DNA from: Stappia taiwanensis
GTDB lineage: Bacteria > Pseudomonadota > Alphaproteobacteria > Rhizobiales > Stappiaceae
Assembly: GCF_014635285.1 (NCBI RefSeq)
Contig: NZ_BMCR01000001.1
Location: 434,001 to 498,000 of the forward strand
Direction: 5' to 3'
Length of the DNA: 64,000 bases
Part shown: piece after piece, positions 54,553-63,905 of the stretch
Position numbering within the stretch: position 1 is the first letter of the stretch
Layout: each line of letters begins with the position of its first letter
The notes under the pieces: model-generated
What the model was told of the DNA's origin: nothing
The model's input: only the letters and a program-made list of their open reading frames with translations
Databases searched by the model: none
Position numbers and translations under genes: made by a program

Positions 54553-55929
54553 ATGAGAGTGGTGATTTGTGGAGCCGGCCAGGTTGGCTACGGCATAGCG
54601 GAAAAACTCGCCTCGGAGCAGAACGACGTCTCGGTCATCGATTCGTCGCCGCGGCTGATCAACGCCATTCGCGACACCCTCGATGTGCGCGGCTTCGTCG
54701 GTCATGGCGCCCATCCAGACGTTCTGGCCCAGGCAGGCGCCGACCAGGCCGACATGCTGATCGCCGTCACCCTTTACGACGAGGTCAACATGGTCGCCTG
54801 CCAGGTGGCCCATTCGCTGTTCAAGGTGCCGACCAAGGTCGCCCGCGTGCGCGCCCAGAGCTATCTGACACCGCAGTGGAGTGACCTGTTCTCCCGCGAC
54901 AACATGCCAATCGACGTGATCATCTCGCCGGAAATCGAGGTGGGCGAAATGGTCATGCGCCGACTGGCCTTGCCCGGTGCGGTGGAGACCATCCGCTTCG
55001 CCGACGATCAGGTCGTCGTCGTCGGCGTGATCTGCCGTGAGGATTGCCCGGTCGTCAACACACCGCTGCGCCAGCTCACCGAACTGTTCCCCGACCTTGG
55101 CGCGGTGGTCACCGGCGTCTTTCGCGGCAATCACCTGTTCGTGCCCAAGAGCTCCGATTCCCTGCTGGTGGGCGATCTGGTCTATGTCACCGCCCGCCGC
55201 GACCGGGTGCGGCGCACCCTGGCGATCTTCGGCCACGAAGAGCCGGAGGCGAACCGGGTGGTGATCGCCGGTGGCGGCAACATCGGCCTTTATGTCGCGC
55301 GTACACTGGAACAGCGGCAATCGGCCGCCAAAGTGAAGATCATCGAGCACTCGCGCGAACGTGCGGTGAGTGTCGCCGACACGCTGAAGCGGGCGGTGAT
55401 CCTGCACGGCAGCGCGCTGGATCAGAAGCTGCTGCTGGAGGCCGATGTTCAGGACGCCGATACGCTGATCGCCCTGACCAACGAGGACGAGGTGAACATC
55501 CTGTCCTGTGTCATGGCCAAGAAGCTCGGATGCAAGCGCAACCTGTCGCTGCTCAACAACCCCAGCTACCCGGCCTTCGCCCATGCGCTTGGCATCGATG
55601 CCTTCGTCAATCCGCGCCAGGTAACGATTTCCAAGATCCTGCAACACGTGCGCCGGGGCCGCATCCGCGGGGTGCATGCCCTGCAGAACGGCGCCGCCGA
55701 GGTGATCGAGGCCGAGGCGCTGGAAACGTCGCCGCTGGTCGGCCGCCCGTTGCGCGACATCGACCTGCCGGACGGCATTCGGGTCGGTGCGATCTTCCGC
55801 GATGGCGAGGTGATCACACCTGACGGCAGCACCATCATCCGGGCCCATGACCGGGCAGTGCTGTTCGCGATCGCAGAGCGCGTGCGCCAGGTGGAGCAGA
55901 TGTTCCGCGTCAGTCTGGAATTTTTCTGA
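54553..55929 (+). CDS. trkA: Trk potassium uptake NAD-binding protein TrkA
   Basis: A 458-aa cytosolic regulator with two RCK units, each an NAD-binding Rossmann fold (VVICGAGQVGYGIAEKLASE; VVIAGGGNIGLYVARTLEQR) plus a TrkA-C domain. It gates the TrkH potassium channel. It follows ntrX by 43 bp, the normal alphaproteobacterial order, and is followed by dat. Confidence 0.95.
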   Translation: MRVVICGAGQVGYGIAEKLASEQNDVSVIDSSPRLINAIRDTLDVRGFVGHGAHPDVLAQAGADQADMLIAVTLYDEVNMVACQVAHSLFKVPTKVARVRAQSYLTPQWSDLFSRDNMPIDVIISPEIEVGEMVMRRLALPGAVETIRFADDQVVVVGVICREDCPVVNTPLRQLTELFPDLGAVVTGVFRGNHLFVPKSSDSLLVGDLVYVTARRDRVRRTLAIFGHEEPEANRVVIAGGGNIGLYVARTLEQRQSAAKVKIIEHSRERAVSVADTLKRAVILHGSALDQKLLLEADVQDADTLIALTNEDEVNILSCVMAKKLGCKRNLSLLNNPSYPAFAHALGIDAFVNPRQVTISKILQHVRRGRIRGVHALQNGAAEVIEAEALETSPLVGRPLRDIDLPDGIRVGAIFRDGEVITPDGSTIIRAHDRAVLFAIAERVRQVEQMFRVSLEFF

Positions 55930-56018
55930 TAGGTGTGGGATCGAATGGGGCATCCAAGCGTTTGCGCGCAGTATGCCCGGGGATGCGAAAGACACCGCGC
56001 GAGACATTCGGAGGAATG

Positions 56019-56882
56019 ATGAGTCGTATTGCATATGTGAACGGTCGCTATGTTCGCCATGCCGAGGCGGCGGTGCATATCGAGGACCGGGGCTACCAAT
56101 TCGCCGATGGCGTCTACGAGGTTTGCGAGATCTGGCGCGGCAAGGTCGTCGATGAGCGGCGGCATCTGGATCGGCTGGAACGGTCCTTGCGCGAGCTGTC
56201 GATCGCCATGCCGATGTCGCGCGCCGCACTGGCGCAGGTGATGCGCGAGGTGATCCGCCGCAACCGTGTGCAGTCGGGCATTGTCTATCTCCAGGTGACC
56301 CGGGGTGTGGCCCGGCGCGATCATGTGTTCCCGCCGGCCGGCACCAAGCCGGCGCTGGTGATCACCTCCCGCGCCGTTCGTCCGGAGGTCGGCGACAAGG
56401 CCGCCGAGGCCGGCGTCGGCGTCATCACCGTGCCGGAAAACCGCTGGGAGCGGGTGGACATCAAGTCGGTCGGCCTGCTGCCGAACGTTTTGGTGAAGCA
56501 GAAGGCCAAGGAGGCCGGCGCCAAGGAAGCCTGGTTCGTCGACGCGGACGGGTTCGTCACCGAAGGCGGCTCGACCAACGCCTGGATCATCACCACTGAC
56601 AACACCCTTGTCACACGCCCGGCCGAACATGGCATTCTGGCAGGGATTACCCGACGGGTTGTTCTCGATATGATTGAACGTGAGGGTTTATCGTTTGACG
56701 AACGCCCCTTTACCGTGGAAGAAGCGAAGAATGCGAAGGAGGCATTCATCACCGCCGCGACGACCCTCGTCATGCCGGTGGTGAAGGTCGACGATACCGT
56801 GATCGGGAATGGGCACCCCGGTTCGTTCGCAAGCGAACTTCGTTCAAAATTCCATGAGGTTAGTGAATTGGAACCAGTTTGA
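56019..56882 (+). CDS. dat: D-amino-acid transaminase
   Basis: A 287-aa class IV PLP aminotransferase. K149 in DIKSVGLLPN matches the PLP-binding lysine of D-alanine transaminase. EDRGYQFADGVYEV, VTEGGSTNAWI and RPAEHGILAGITRR are class motifs. GGAGG lies five bases before ATG 56019, with a second ATG at 56016. It would supply D-alanine or D-glutamate for peptidoglycan. Confidence 0.92.
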   Translation: MSRIAYVNGRYVRHAEAAVHIEDRGYQFADGVYEVCEIWRGKVVDERRHLDRLERSLRELSIAMPMSRAALAQVMREVIRRNRVQSGIVYLQVTRGVARRDHVFPPAGTKPALVITSRAVRPEVGDKAAEAGVGVITVPENRWERVDIKSVGLLPNVLVKQKAKEAGAKEAWFVDADGFVTEGGSTNAWIITTDNTLVTRPAEHGILAGITRRVVLDMIEREGLSFDERPFTVEEAKNAKEAFITAATTLVMPVVKVDDTVIGNGHPGSFASELRSKFHEVSELEPV

Positions 56883-57082
56883 ATGCCGCGCTTGACGTTT
56901 TGTAAAAACGGGCAGAATTCCCCATAAGGATGCGATAGACTGTCCGCCGCGTTGTCATGCGCCTTCCTCCAGGGCACGTGACTTCGGGCCCGCCGTGCGC
57001 GATTGCGCCGGCTGGCCGGGCATGCGAAACGTCGGTGCGGGCGCACCTATAATGCAAAGGCAGAATCAGGAAAAAATAAAAC

Positions 57083-57340
57083 ATGGCTGACCGCGCTCAA
57101 AACCTTCAGGACACTTTTCTCAATCACGTTCGCAAGCAGAAGACACCGCTAACGATCTTTCTGATCAATGGCGTCAAGCTGCAGGGCGTCGTGACGTGGT
57201 TCGACAATTTCTGCGTTTTGCTCCGCCGTGACGGCCATTCGCAGCTCGTCTACAAACATGCGATCTCCACCGTGATGCCGAACGCGCCGGTGCAACTGTT
57301 CGATCCGTCCGATGAAGCGGGCGAGAAAGCCGCAGGCTGA
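57083..57340 (+). CDS. hfq: RNA chaperone Hfq
   Basis: An 85-aa Sm-fold hexamer subunit. Sm1 includes [20 protein letters not shown] and Sm2 [10 protein letters not shown]. The proximal-site residues Q8-like, F42-like and YKHA are kept. It binds sRNAs and mRNAs. It is directly upstream of hflX, a common arrangement. Confidence 0.97.
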   Translation: MADRAQNLQDTFLNHVRKQKTPLTIFLINGVKLQGVVTWFDNFCVLLRRDGHSQLVYKHAISTVMPNAPVQLFDPSDEAGEKAAG

Positions 57341-58825
57341 TTGAAAAAACAGTCACGTCAGACCTCCGGCACCCCTGGCGGGGGCGGTCCGGATCATGCC
57401 AGCGACGGCCCGCGTTCCTCGACCGGAGCGCGGGCTGTCGTGATCGTTCCCGTCCTCGATCCTCGCCGTCGCCCGGACACCGGTCCGGAGGCGCCGCGCC
57501 GGTCGCCCGAAGCCCGGCTTGAAGAGGCCGTCGGCCTTGCCGCTGCGATCGAACTGGATGTGATCTCCAGCGCCATCGTTAGCGTGAGCGCGCCGCGTCC
57601 CGCGACCTTGCTTGGCAGCGGCAAGGTGGAGGATCTCGGCGCCATCGTCCGGGCCGAGGAGGTCGAACTCGTCATCGTCGACCACCCGCTAACGCCGATC
57701 CAGCAACGCAACCTGGAAAAGGCGCTGGAGTGCAAGGTGCTCGACCGCACCGGTCTGATCCTGGAGATCTTCGGCGCCCGCGCGAGCACGGCGGAAGGCA
57801 CGCTTCAGGTCGAACTGGCCCATCTCAAGTGGCAGAAGAGCCGCCTCGTGCGCTCCTGGACCCACCTGGAACGGCAGCGCGGCGGCCTCGGCTTCATCGG
57901 CGGTCCCGGCGAAACCCAGATCGAGGCCGACCGGCGGCTGATTCAGGAGCGGATCACCCGGCTGGAGAAGGACCTGAAGCAGGTCAGCCGCACCCGCGAG
58001 CTGCACCGGTCCAAGCGGCGCAAGGTGCCGCAGCCGGTGATCGCGCTGGTGGGCTACACCAATGCCGGAAAATCGACCCTGTTTAACCGGCTGACCCAAT
58101 CCGAGGTGTTTGCCAAGGATCTGCTGTTCGCGACCCTCGACCCGACCTTGCGCCGGATCGCGCTGCCCCATGGCGGCGAGGTGATCCTGTCGGACACGGT
58201 CGGTTTCATCTCCGATCTGCCAACCCATCTGGTCGCCGCTTTCCGGGCGACGCTGGAGGAGGTCACCGAAGCCGATCTGATCCTGCATGTCCGCGACATC
58301 TCTCATGAGGACAGCGAGGCCCAGGCCGCCGATGTCGCCGACACGCTGGCGCTGCTCGGCCTTGAGGGCGACCAGGACGCGACCATCATCGAGGTGTGGA
58401 ACAAGATCGACCTGCTGGCGGAAGACCGCAAACGGGCGATCCTGGCCGAAAACGCCCGGCGCCCGAACGGGGCGATCGGCCTGTCGGCGCAAACCGGGGA
58501 GGGGGTCGACGCCCTGCTGGCGCGGATCGAGGCGGAGCTTTCCAGCCGAAGCATCACCTATGAGCTGCGCCTGCCGGTCGATGACGGCGAAACCCTCGCC
58601 TGGCTCTATCGCAACACGGAAGTGATGGCCCGGCAGGACAGCGAAGACGGTGTGCGGATCAGCGCAAGGGTGAGCGAGCGCCACCGGGGCGGGTTTCTTG
58701 CCCGGTGCCGCGGTTACCTCGCAACGCCTGACCCGTTGCCCTCAGCGGATGACGACCCGAGCAACGAGGCCCCCCCCAAAAAATCAACGGGCTACGATCC
58801 TGCCTCGGGATCAGGAACCGACTGA
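57341..58825 (+). CDS. hflX: Ribosome-splitting GTPase HflX
   Basis: A 494-aa GTPase. The N-terminal HflX domain (TLLGSGKVEDLGAIVRAEEV, FGARASTAEGTLQVELAHLK, GGLGFIGGPGETQIEADRRL) precedes the G domain with G1 GYTNAGKST, G3 DTVGFI and NKID. It starts at TTG 57341, one base after the hfq stop; a later GTG is possible. The tail after residue 470 is low-complexity and includes a C8-A6 run (58770-58783). Its stop overlaps the mazG end from the other strand. Confidence 0.95.
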   Translation: MKKQSRQTSGTPGGGGPDHASDGPRSSTGARAVVIVPVLDPRRRPDTGPEAPRRSPEARLEEAVGLAAAIELDVISSAIVSVSAPRPATLLGSGKVEDLGAIVRAEEVELVIVDHPLTPIQQRNLEKALECKVLDRTGLILEIFGARASTAEGTLQVELAHLKWQKSRLVRSWTHLERQRGGLGFIGGPGETQIEADRRLIQERITRLEKDLKQVSRTRELHRSKRRKVPQPVIALVGYTNAGKSTLFNRLTQSEVFAKDLLFATLDPTLRRIALPHGGEVILSDTVGFISDLPTHLVAAFRATLEEVTEADLILHVRDISHEDSEAQAADVADTLALLGLEGDQDATIIEVWNKIDLLAEDRKRAILAENARRPNGAIGLSAQTGEGVDALLARIEAELSSRSITYELRLPVDDGETLAWLYRNTEVMARQDSEDGVRISARVSERHRGGFLARCRGYLATPDPLPSADDDPSNEAPPKKSTGYDPASGSGTD

Positions 58826-59707
58826 CTCCGAAGCGGCGGCCTCAGAGGCAGGGACGGCCGGCGCCGTGCCGGTGGAGGTCTCTTCGGGCAGGCGCTTGGC
58901 CGCCTGCCACGCCGCCTCCATTTCCTCAAGGGTCATGGCGTCGAGCGTCACCCCTTGTGCTGCAGCGGTGTCCTCGATGGCAGCAAAGCGGCGGCGGAAT
59001 TTCCGGTTGGTTCGCTTCAGGGCTTCCTCCGGGTCGATATCGAGATGGCGGGCGAGATTGGCCAGGGCGAAGATCATGTCGCCGATCTCATCGGCGATCC
59101 GCTCCCGGTCCCGCTGCTCCGCATCGACCTCATCGGCCAGTTCCTCGACCTCTTCGCGGATCTTGTCGAGCACCGGACCGGCCGCGCCCCAGTCGAACCC
59201 GACGCGGGATGCCTTGCGCTGCAGCTTTTCCGCCTCCGTCAGCGCCGGGAATACCGGTGGTACGGCGTCGAGAAAGCGCGGTGCCTCCTCGCCCAGCCCC
59301 TCGGCGGCGCGTGCCTCCGCCCGCAGACGCTTTTCCTCCTGCTTGATCCGCTCCCAGGCGCCCTTGGCCATGCCGGCGCTGCGCGCATCCTCATCGCCGA
59401 ACACATGCGGATGCCGGCGGATCATCTTGGCGGTGATGCCCTCCACCACATCGGCGAAGACGAACGCCTGATCCTCCTCGGCGATCCGCGCGTGATAGAC
59501 CACCTGAAGGAGCAAATCGCCCAGCTCCTCACGCAGATCCGTCATGTCGCCGCGCGCGATCGCGTCGGCGACCTCGTAGGCTTCCTCGATCGTGTAAGGA
59601 GCAATGGTGCCGAAGTCCTGCTCCAGATCCCAGGGGCAACCGGTTCCGGGCGTGCGCAACGCCGCCATGATCTCGATCAGTCGCTGAATGTCACGTGCCG
59701 GCTGCAT
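58811..59707 (-). CDS. mazG: Nucleoside triphosphate pyrophosphohydrolase MazG
   Basis: A 298-aa protein with two MazG domains. First domain: CPWDLEQDFGTIAPYTIEEA, then EELGDLLLQVVYHARIAEE; second: VDAEQRDRERIADEIGDMIF with the EExxE/ExxD metal ligands. It degrades non-canonical or excess NTPs. ATG 59707 follows GGGGAG at a good distance; a longer frame upstream is unlike the family. Confidence 0.93.
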   Translation of the reverse strand: MQPARDIQRLIEIMAALRTPGTGCPWDLEQDFGTIAPYTIEEAYEVADAIARGDMTDLREELGDLLLQVVYHARIAEEDQAFVFADVVEGITAKMIRRHPHVFGDEDARSAGMAKGAWERIKQEEKRLRAEARAAEGLGEEAPRFLDAVPPVFPALTEAEKLQRKASRVGFDWGAAGPVLDKIREEVEELADEVDAEQRDRERIADEIGDMIFALANLARHLDIDPEEALKRTNRKFRRRFAAIEDTAAAQGVTLDAMTLEEMEAAWQAAKRLPEETSTGTAPAVPASEAAASESVGS

Positions 59708-59837
59708 GGCAGTCTCCCCGAAATGACGTTGGCCTGTGCCGTGAGGCTGGTCTGTCCCGTGACTTAGATCAGGCACAGCCAAAGGGGAACCGGTTTTCCG
59801 CGCGGGGCATTTTGTAAGGTCGCCGGATCGCCAAACG

Positions 59838-59872
59838 AAAAAGCCCCCGCCGAGGGGATCGGCGAGGGCTTT
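59838..59872 (-). terminator. Terminator of the DUF1127 gene
   Basis: Read leftward, AAAGCCC-TC-GCCGA pairs with TCGGC-GG-GGGCTTT around CCCC, and TTTTTCG follows. It separates the DUF1127 gene from mazG on the same strand. Confidence 0.75.
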
Positions 59873-59914
59873 GTGAGCTTGAAATTTCAGCGCGCGAGGC
59901 GGTGGCCGCGTGTC

Positions 59915-60118
59915 TCAGCGGCCGTTGATGCCGAGGCGAGCGGCAAACGAGGACACCGGCTCACCGAAGCGAAGGGACTTGAACCGGGCGCGCGCGGCTT
60001 CGCTATCGGCAACGCCAATATCGGACAGGCTGCGCGCGTCGCGATCCGCCACCTGCAAGGTGTGAACGCGGGATGCGACACCGAGGGTCTGGCCGAGAAC
60101 CCTGGTCAGATAGGACAT
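59915..60118 (-). CDS. DUF1127-like small protein
   Basis: A 67-aa basic protein, MSYLTRVLGQTLGVASRVHT, with a C-terminal ADRDARSLSDIGVADSEAAR that matches the DUF1127 pattern (L.DIGl). GAGGAG lies six bases before the ATG. DUF1127 proteins in alphaproteobacteria are small, often stress- or phosphate-linked, and some bind RNA. It is divergent from the LysR gene. Confidence 0.75.
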   Translation of the reverse strand: MSYLTRVLGQTLGVASRVHTLQVADRDARSLSDIGVADSEAARARFKSLRFGEPVSSFAARLGINGR

Positions 60119-60265
60119 GATGTTCTCCTCTTGCGAGATCGACATGGGGACACGCGCTGCGCCAAGCGTCAGCGCCATTGGCCGGGATATGTGCGCATTT
60201 GACCTGTCAATCAAACGAAAAGAACTTAAGTATGGGATCAAATAATTTGAACGATCGAGGCTGAG

Positions 60266-61201
60266 ATGGACAACCTGCCGGGCAAGGGCGCGCCGCTGGT
60301 CGAAATGGACCTTTACCGTACGTTTCTCGCCATCGCCGAGACGGGGGGATTCACCAAGGCGGCGGAGGCGGTGGGGCGGACCCCGTCGGCCGTTTCCATG
60401 CAAATCAAGAAGCTGGAGGGGCTGCTGGGCGTCTCGGTCTTTGCCCGGGAAGGGCGCTCGGTGCGCTTGACGGCGGAAGGGGAGGCGCTGCTCGGCTACG
60501 CGCGGCGCATCCTGATGCTGAATGACGAGGCGGTGTCCCTGTTCCGGGCGCCGGCGGTGGAAGGCGAGGTTCGCTTCGGCGCGCCTTCCGATTTCGGCAC
60601 CCGTTTCCTGCCGAACATTCTCACCCGCTTTGCCCGCTCGCACCCGGCGGTCAATGTGGATGTGCACCTGGACGGCAGCCCGCCGCTCTTGCAGAAGCTG
60701 AAGGACCGGCAACTCGACCTGATCCTTTACACCGCGCGCCCCGACAGCGAGCTCGCGCGCGGCGGTGAGATCGTCTACACGGAACCGCTGGTCTGGGCCG
60801 GCCTTGAGGGGGGCGTTGCCTATAGCCGCGACCCGGTTCCGCTGGCGCTTTCGGTCTCCGGCTGCCCCTGGCGCAAGGCGGCACGTGCCGCGCTCGACAA
60901 GGCCGCGCACCCTTATCGCATCGCTTATCAGAGCTTCCACAGTGCCGGGCAGGAAGCCGCTCTGCTGGCGGACCTCGCCATCGCCCCATTCCCGGCAAGC
61001 GTTGTCGAGCCGCCCTTGCAACGGTTCGGCCGGCGGCACGGGCTTCCGGAGATCGGCACCTATCATCTGATCCTCAAGGAAGCAGGCAAGACCGGAAAGG
61101 CGACCGACGCCTTTGCCAACCATGTCATCGCCTGTTTCGGCGAAATGATGCATGGACAGGTTGGCGATGACGATGAGGCGGATATCTCGAAAAAAGATTG
61201 A
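60266..61201 (+). CDS. LysR-family regulator
   Basis: A 311-aa LysR protein. The N-terminal winged HTH (LYRTFLAIAETGGFTKAAEA, GRTPSAVSMQIKKLE) is followed by a periplasmic-binding-type effector domain from about residue 95. It is divergent from the DUF1127 gene, 147 bp away, and may control it. Effector and targets are unknown. ATG 60305-60307 (MDLYRTFL) would be an alternative short start, but 60266 is within family range. Confidence 0.9.
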   Translation: MDNLPGKGAPLVEMDLYRTFLAIAETGGFTKAAEAVGRTPSAVSMQIKKLEGLLGVSVFAREGRSVRLTAEGEALLGYARRILMLNDEAVSLFRAPAVEGEVRFGAPSDFGTRFLPNILTRFARSHPAVNVDVHLDGSPPLLQKLKDRQLDLILYTARPDSELARGGEIVYTEPLVWAGLEGGVAYSRDPVPLALSVSGCPWRKAARAALDKAAHPYRIAYQSFHSAGQEAALLADLAIAPFPASVVEPPLQRFGRRHGLPEIGTYHLILKEAGKTGKATDAFANHVIACFGEMMHGQVGDDDEADISKKD

Positions 61202-62116
61202 AATAACAGATAATTATTCGAATACCCTCACAAACAAAACAAGGACCGCCGCCTTCTCGATCGGCGACCTGTAATGCATGAAGTGAGAAATCACTCTCAA
61301 CCATCTGAATAAAAACCACTATTCTGATTTTTCTTGAATTCCCACCATGGACGACGATCCGGCCCTGGCCTGCGCGAACCACGCCCAATCCTGCCGCTGC
61401 TCGAATCGCGAGACGTTGTTTTTTTCGTCTGAGCAAGGCATCAACTCCGTCCCGAAACCGCTTTTCCCATCTTTTTGCAGGTGCGAAAAGCCGTGCGCCG
61501 CGTGTGGGTACGGCTGTGGGGCAGCAAGTTTTCGGCAAGGTTAGGCAGCGGCTCGAACAAGCTGACTGCAATCGTCCCGGAATACACGGTTTACCTACCC
61601 GCGCGACGTGTGGCCGAGGGGCGCGGGCCGCGCCGCTCCGGCGAGGGGCGGTTGCCTACCATTTGTCGCAGCGCAAGAAGACGAAATAACAAGCGCAAAT
61701 TCTCATGAATTTCGTGCGCAGGCGGGTGATGAAGTTTCAGGTATATTTCCTGTTCGCCTCAAAAACGCGTGAGATTAATTAATTTTCCCACAAATTCAGA
61801 GGCGACAAGACGGACGGCAATAGCCAGCCGCGAACGGCACCATTTCTGCCGCAAAGCAAAAAAATCAAATTTGAGGCTTTGCGAAATTGACCTGATCGTG
61901 TGCTAAATTAAGATCATAGCCAAGAGACAGGCTCGGCGATGTAACCGAATGAGATCAACAAGCATCAGCCATGCTCCCCGATCGGGGAGGGTGAAACTCA
62001 CCGAGAGACCTCGGCCTTTCGCCGCCTGCCGAACACGCGACACCGCCTCCGCGCGGTCTTCGCACCCCGACAGTTCGACACCGGACAAACTGGAAATGAG
62101 GAGGTAGACAGGGCAA
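61202..62116. other. Long AT-richer intergenic region
   Basis: 915 bp with lower GC than its neighbours. Short open frames on both strands carry no family features, codon pattern or convincing ribosome site. A promoter candidate is at 61887-61914, leaving a leader of about 195 nt for the binding-protein gene. I see no recognisable RNA gene or repeat. Confidence 0.4.
61887..61914 (+). promoter_or_regulatory. Promoter candidate for the ABC importer
   Basis: TTGACC (61887-61892), 16-bp spacer, TAAGAT (61909-61914). It is the best sigma-70-like pair before the gene at 62117. Confidence 0.45.
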
Positions 62117-63796
62117 ATGTCGACCAACAATTCTTCTACGGAATTGCATTCGAAGGTTCCGCAATTGCGGAAGCAGATGAAGGATGGCGCGCTGAGCCGC
62201 CGCGAGTTCGTTCGCTTCGCCGCGCTTCTCGGCGTTGGCGCCGGCGCCGCCTATTCGATGGCCGGCCTGCCGAGCCCCGCCTTCGCCGATGACCAGGCCA
62301 ACATGCCGTTCCCGCCCGATGATCCCAATGCCCAGTCCGGCGGCGTGCTGAAGGTCGCCATGCAGGTGCAGAAGATGGAGGATCCGGCGACCTACTCCTG
62401 GGTGGAGATGTCCAACCAGACCCGGCACATCCTGGAACACCTGACGATGACCGGTCCGGACAACGTCACCCGGCCGATGCTGGCCGAGCGCTGGGAGGCC
62501 TCGGACGATCTCAAGACCTGGACGTTCTACCTGCGCAAGGGCGTGAAGTGGAACAATGGCGACGACTTCACCACCGAGGACGTGAAGTTCAACTTCGAGC
62601 GCTGGATGAACCCGGATCTCGGCTCGTCGAATGTCGGCCTGTCGTCCATCGCCGCGCTGATGGAGGAAAAGGACGGCAAGAAGGTGATGCGCGACGGTGC
62701 CATCGAGGTAATCGACGACCACACCATCCGCTTCCATCTGTCGAAGGCGGTGCTGTCCTTCCCCGAGGACATGTACAACTACCCCACGGCGCTCGTGCAC
62801 CGCAGCTTCAAGCCGCCGTTCTCCGACAATGCCATCGGCACCGGCCCGTTCACGCTGGTTGAGAACACCGTCGGTGACCGCTGCATCCTGAAGCGGGTCG
62901 AAGGCATCGAGTACTGGGGCGGCAAGGTCTATCTCGACGAGATCCACTACTACAATTTCGACGAGGACAACCAGCTCACCACCTTCGCCGGCGGGGACGT
63001 GGATGCGATCTACGAGTTCGGCGTCGAGCAGATGGAACTGGCCAAGGCGCTGGATGGCAACATCATCGCCGCGCGGACCGCGCAGACCCTGTGCTGCCGC
63101 TTCCAGGTGACGGAAAAGCCGTTCGACGACAAGCGCGTGCGCCAGGCGATCGTCAAGGCCGTCGACAACGCGCTGATCAAGGAGCTGGTCTATCCGGAGG
63201 GCGGCGACGTTGGCGAGAACCAGCACGTGGCGCCGATCCATCCGGAGTATTTCAAGCTTCCGCCGCTGGTACGGGACGTTGACGCCGCCAAGGCACTGCT
63301 CGCCGAAGCGGGCTATCCGGACGGGCTGGAGCTGACCATTGACGTCGGCAACACCGATGGCCCGTGGCACCAGACCGTGGCCGAGGCCATGCGCGACCAG
63401 TTGAAGGACGCAGGCATCACCCTCAACGTCAATGTGATGCCCGCCTCGAAATACTGGGAGATCTGGGACAAGACGCCGTTCGGTGCCACCGCCTGGACCC
63501 ACCGCCCGCTCGGCACCATGGTGCTGTCGCTCGGCTACCGGACCGGTGTTCCCTGGAACGAGACGAAGTACTCCAACCCGGAATGGGACAAGGCCCTGGA
63601 CGAGGCCGAAGCAACGCTCGACGTGGAAAAGCGCCGCGCCTTGATGGAGAACATCGAGAAGGTGCTTCAGGACGATGCGGTGATGGTGCAGCCGATCTGC
63701 CGCCCGGTCTACACCATCGCCAGCAAGGCGGTGCATGGCTACCCGGCGCACCCGACCCAGTATCACCAGTTCAACAAGGTCTGGAAGGCGTCCTGA
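62117..63796 (+). CDS. Peptide/opine-type ABC substrate-binding protein
   Basis: A 559-aa family 5 (DppA/OppA) periplasmic protein. A Tat signal (LSRREFVRFAALLGVGAGAA) precedes the mature domain; SBP5 motifs include RPMLAERWEASDDLKTWTFY, LRKGVKWNNGDDFTTEDVKF and GTGPFTLVE. It would bind oligopeptides or similar solutes for the permease encoded next. A hairpin at 63813-63841 separates the two. Confidence 0.92.
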   Translation: MSTNNSSTELHSKVPQLRKQMKDGALSRREFVRFAALLGVGAGAAYSMAGLPSPAFADDQANMPFPPDDPNAQSGGVLKVAMQVQKMEDPATYSWVEMSNQTRHILEHLTMTGPDNVTRPMLAERWEASDDLKTWTFYLRKGVKWNNGDDFTTEDVKFNFERWMNPDLGSSNVGLSSIAALMEEKDGKKVMRDGAIEVIDDHTIRFHLSKAVLSFPEDMYNYPTALVHRSFKPPFSDNAIGTGPFTLVENTVGDRCILKRVEGIEYWGGKVYLDEIHYYNFDEDNQLTTFAGGDVDAIYEFGVEQMELAKALDGNIIAARTAQTLCCRFQVTEKPFDDKRVRQAIVKAVDNALIKELVYPEGGDVGENQHVAPIHPEYFKLPPLVRDVDAAKALLAEAGYPDGLELTIDVGNTDGPWHQTVAEAMRDQLKDAGITLNVNVMPASKYWEIWDKTPFGATAWTHRPLGTMVLSLGYRTGVPWNETKYSNPEWDKALDEAEATLDVEKRRALMENIEKVLQDDAVMVQPICRPVYTIASKAVHGYPAHPTQYHQFNKVWKAS

Positions 63797-63812
63797 CGCC
63801 GATGACAATCCG

Positions 63813-63841
63813 GCCGGGCGGGGGACAACCTCCCGCCCGGC
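63813..63841 (+). terminator. 10-bp hairpin between binding protein and permease
   Basis: GCCGGGCGGG (63813-63822) pairs perfectly with CCCGCCCGGC (63832-63841) around nine bases; no T tract follows. It probably attenuates or protects the upstream message, as in many ABC operons. Confidence 0.6.
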
Positions 63842-63905
63842 AGCCCTGCGCCGCGCCGCCTCTCCAGGGCGGCCCGGCACCGGGCTCCAGACATGGTGAC
63901 CCAAT

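Noticed and set aside
61125-61708. Short open frames on both strands behind the LysR gene
   Set aside because: No ribosome site, family match or codon pattern; they overlap one another and the LysR end.
61970-62020. GGGTGAAACTCACCGAGAGACC in the importer leader, loosely like riboswitch boxes
   Set aside because: No complete conserved core of a thiamine, glycine or other known riboswitch could be traced.
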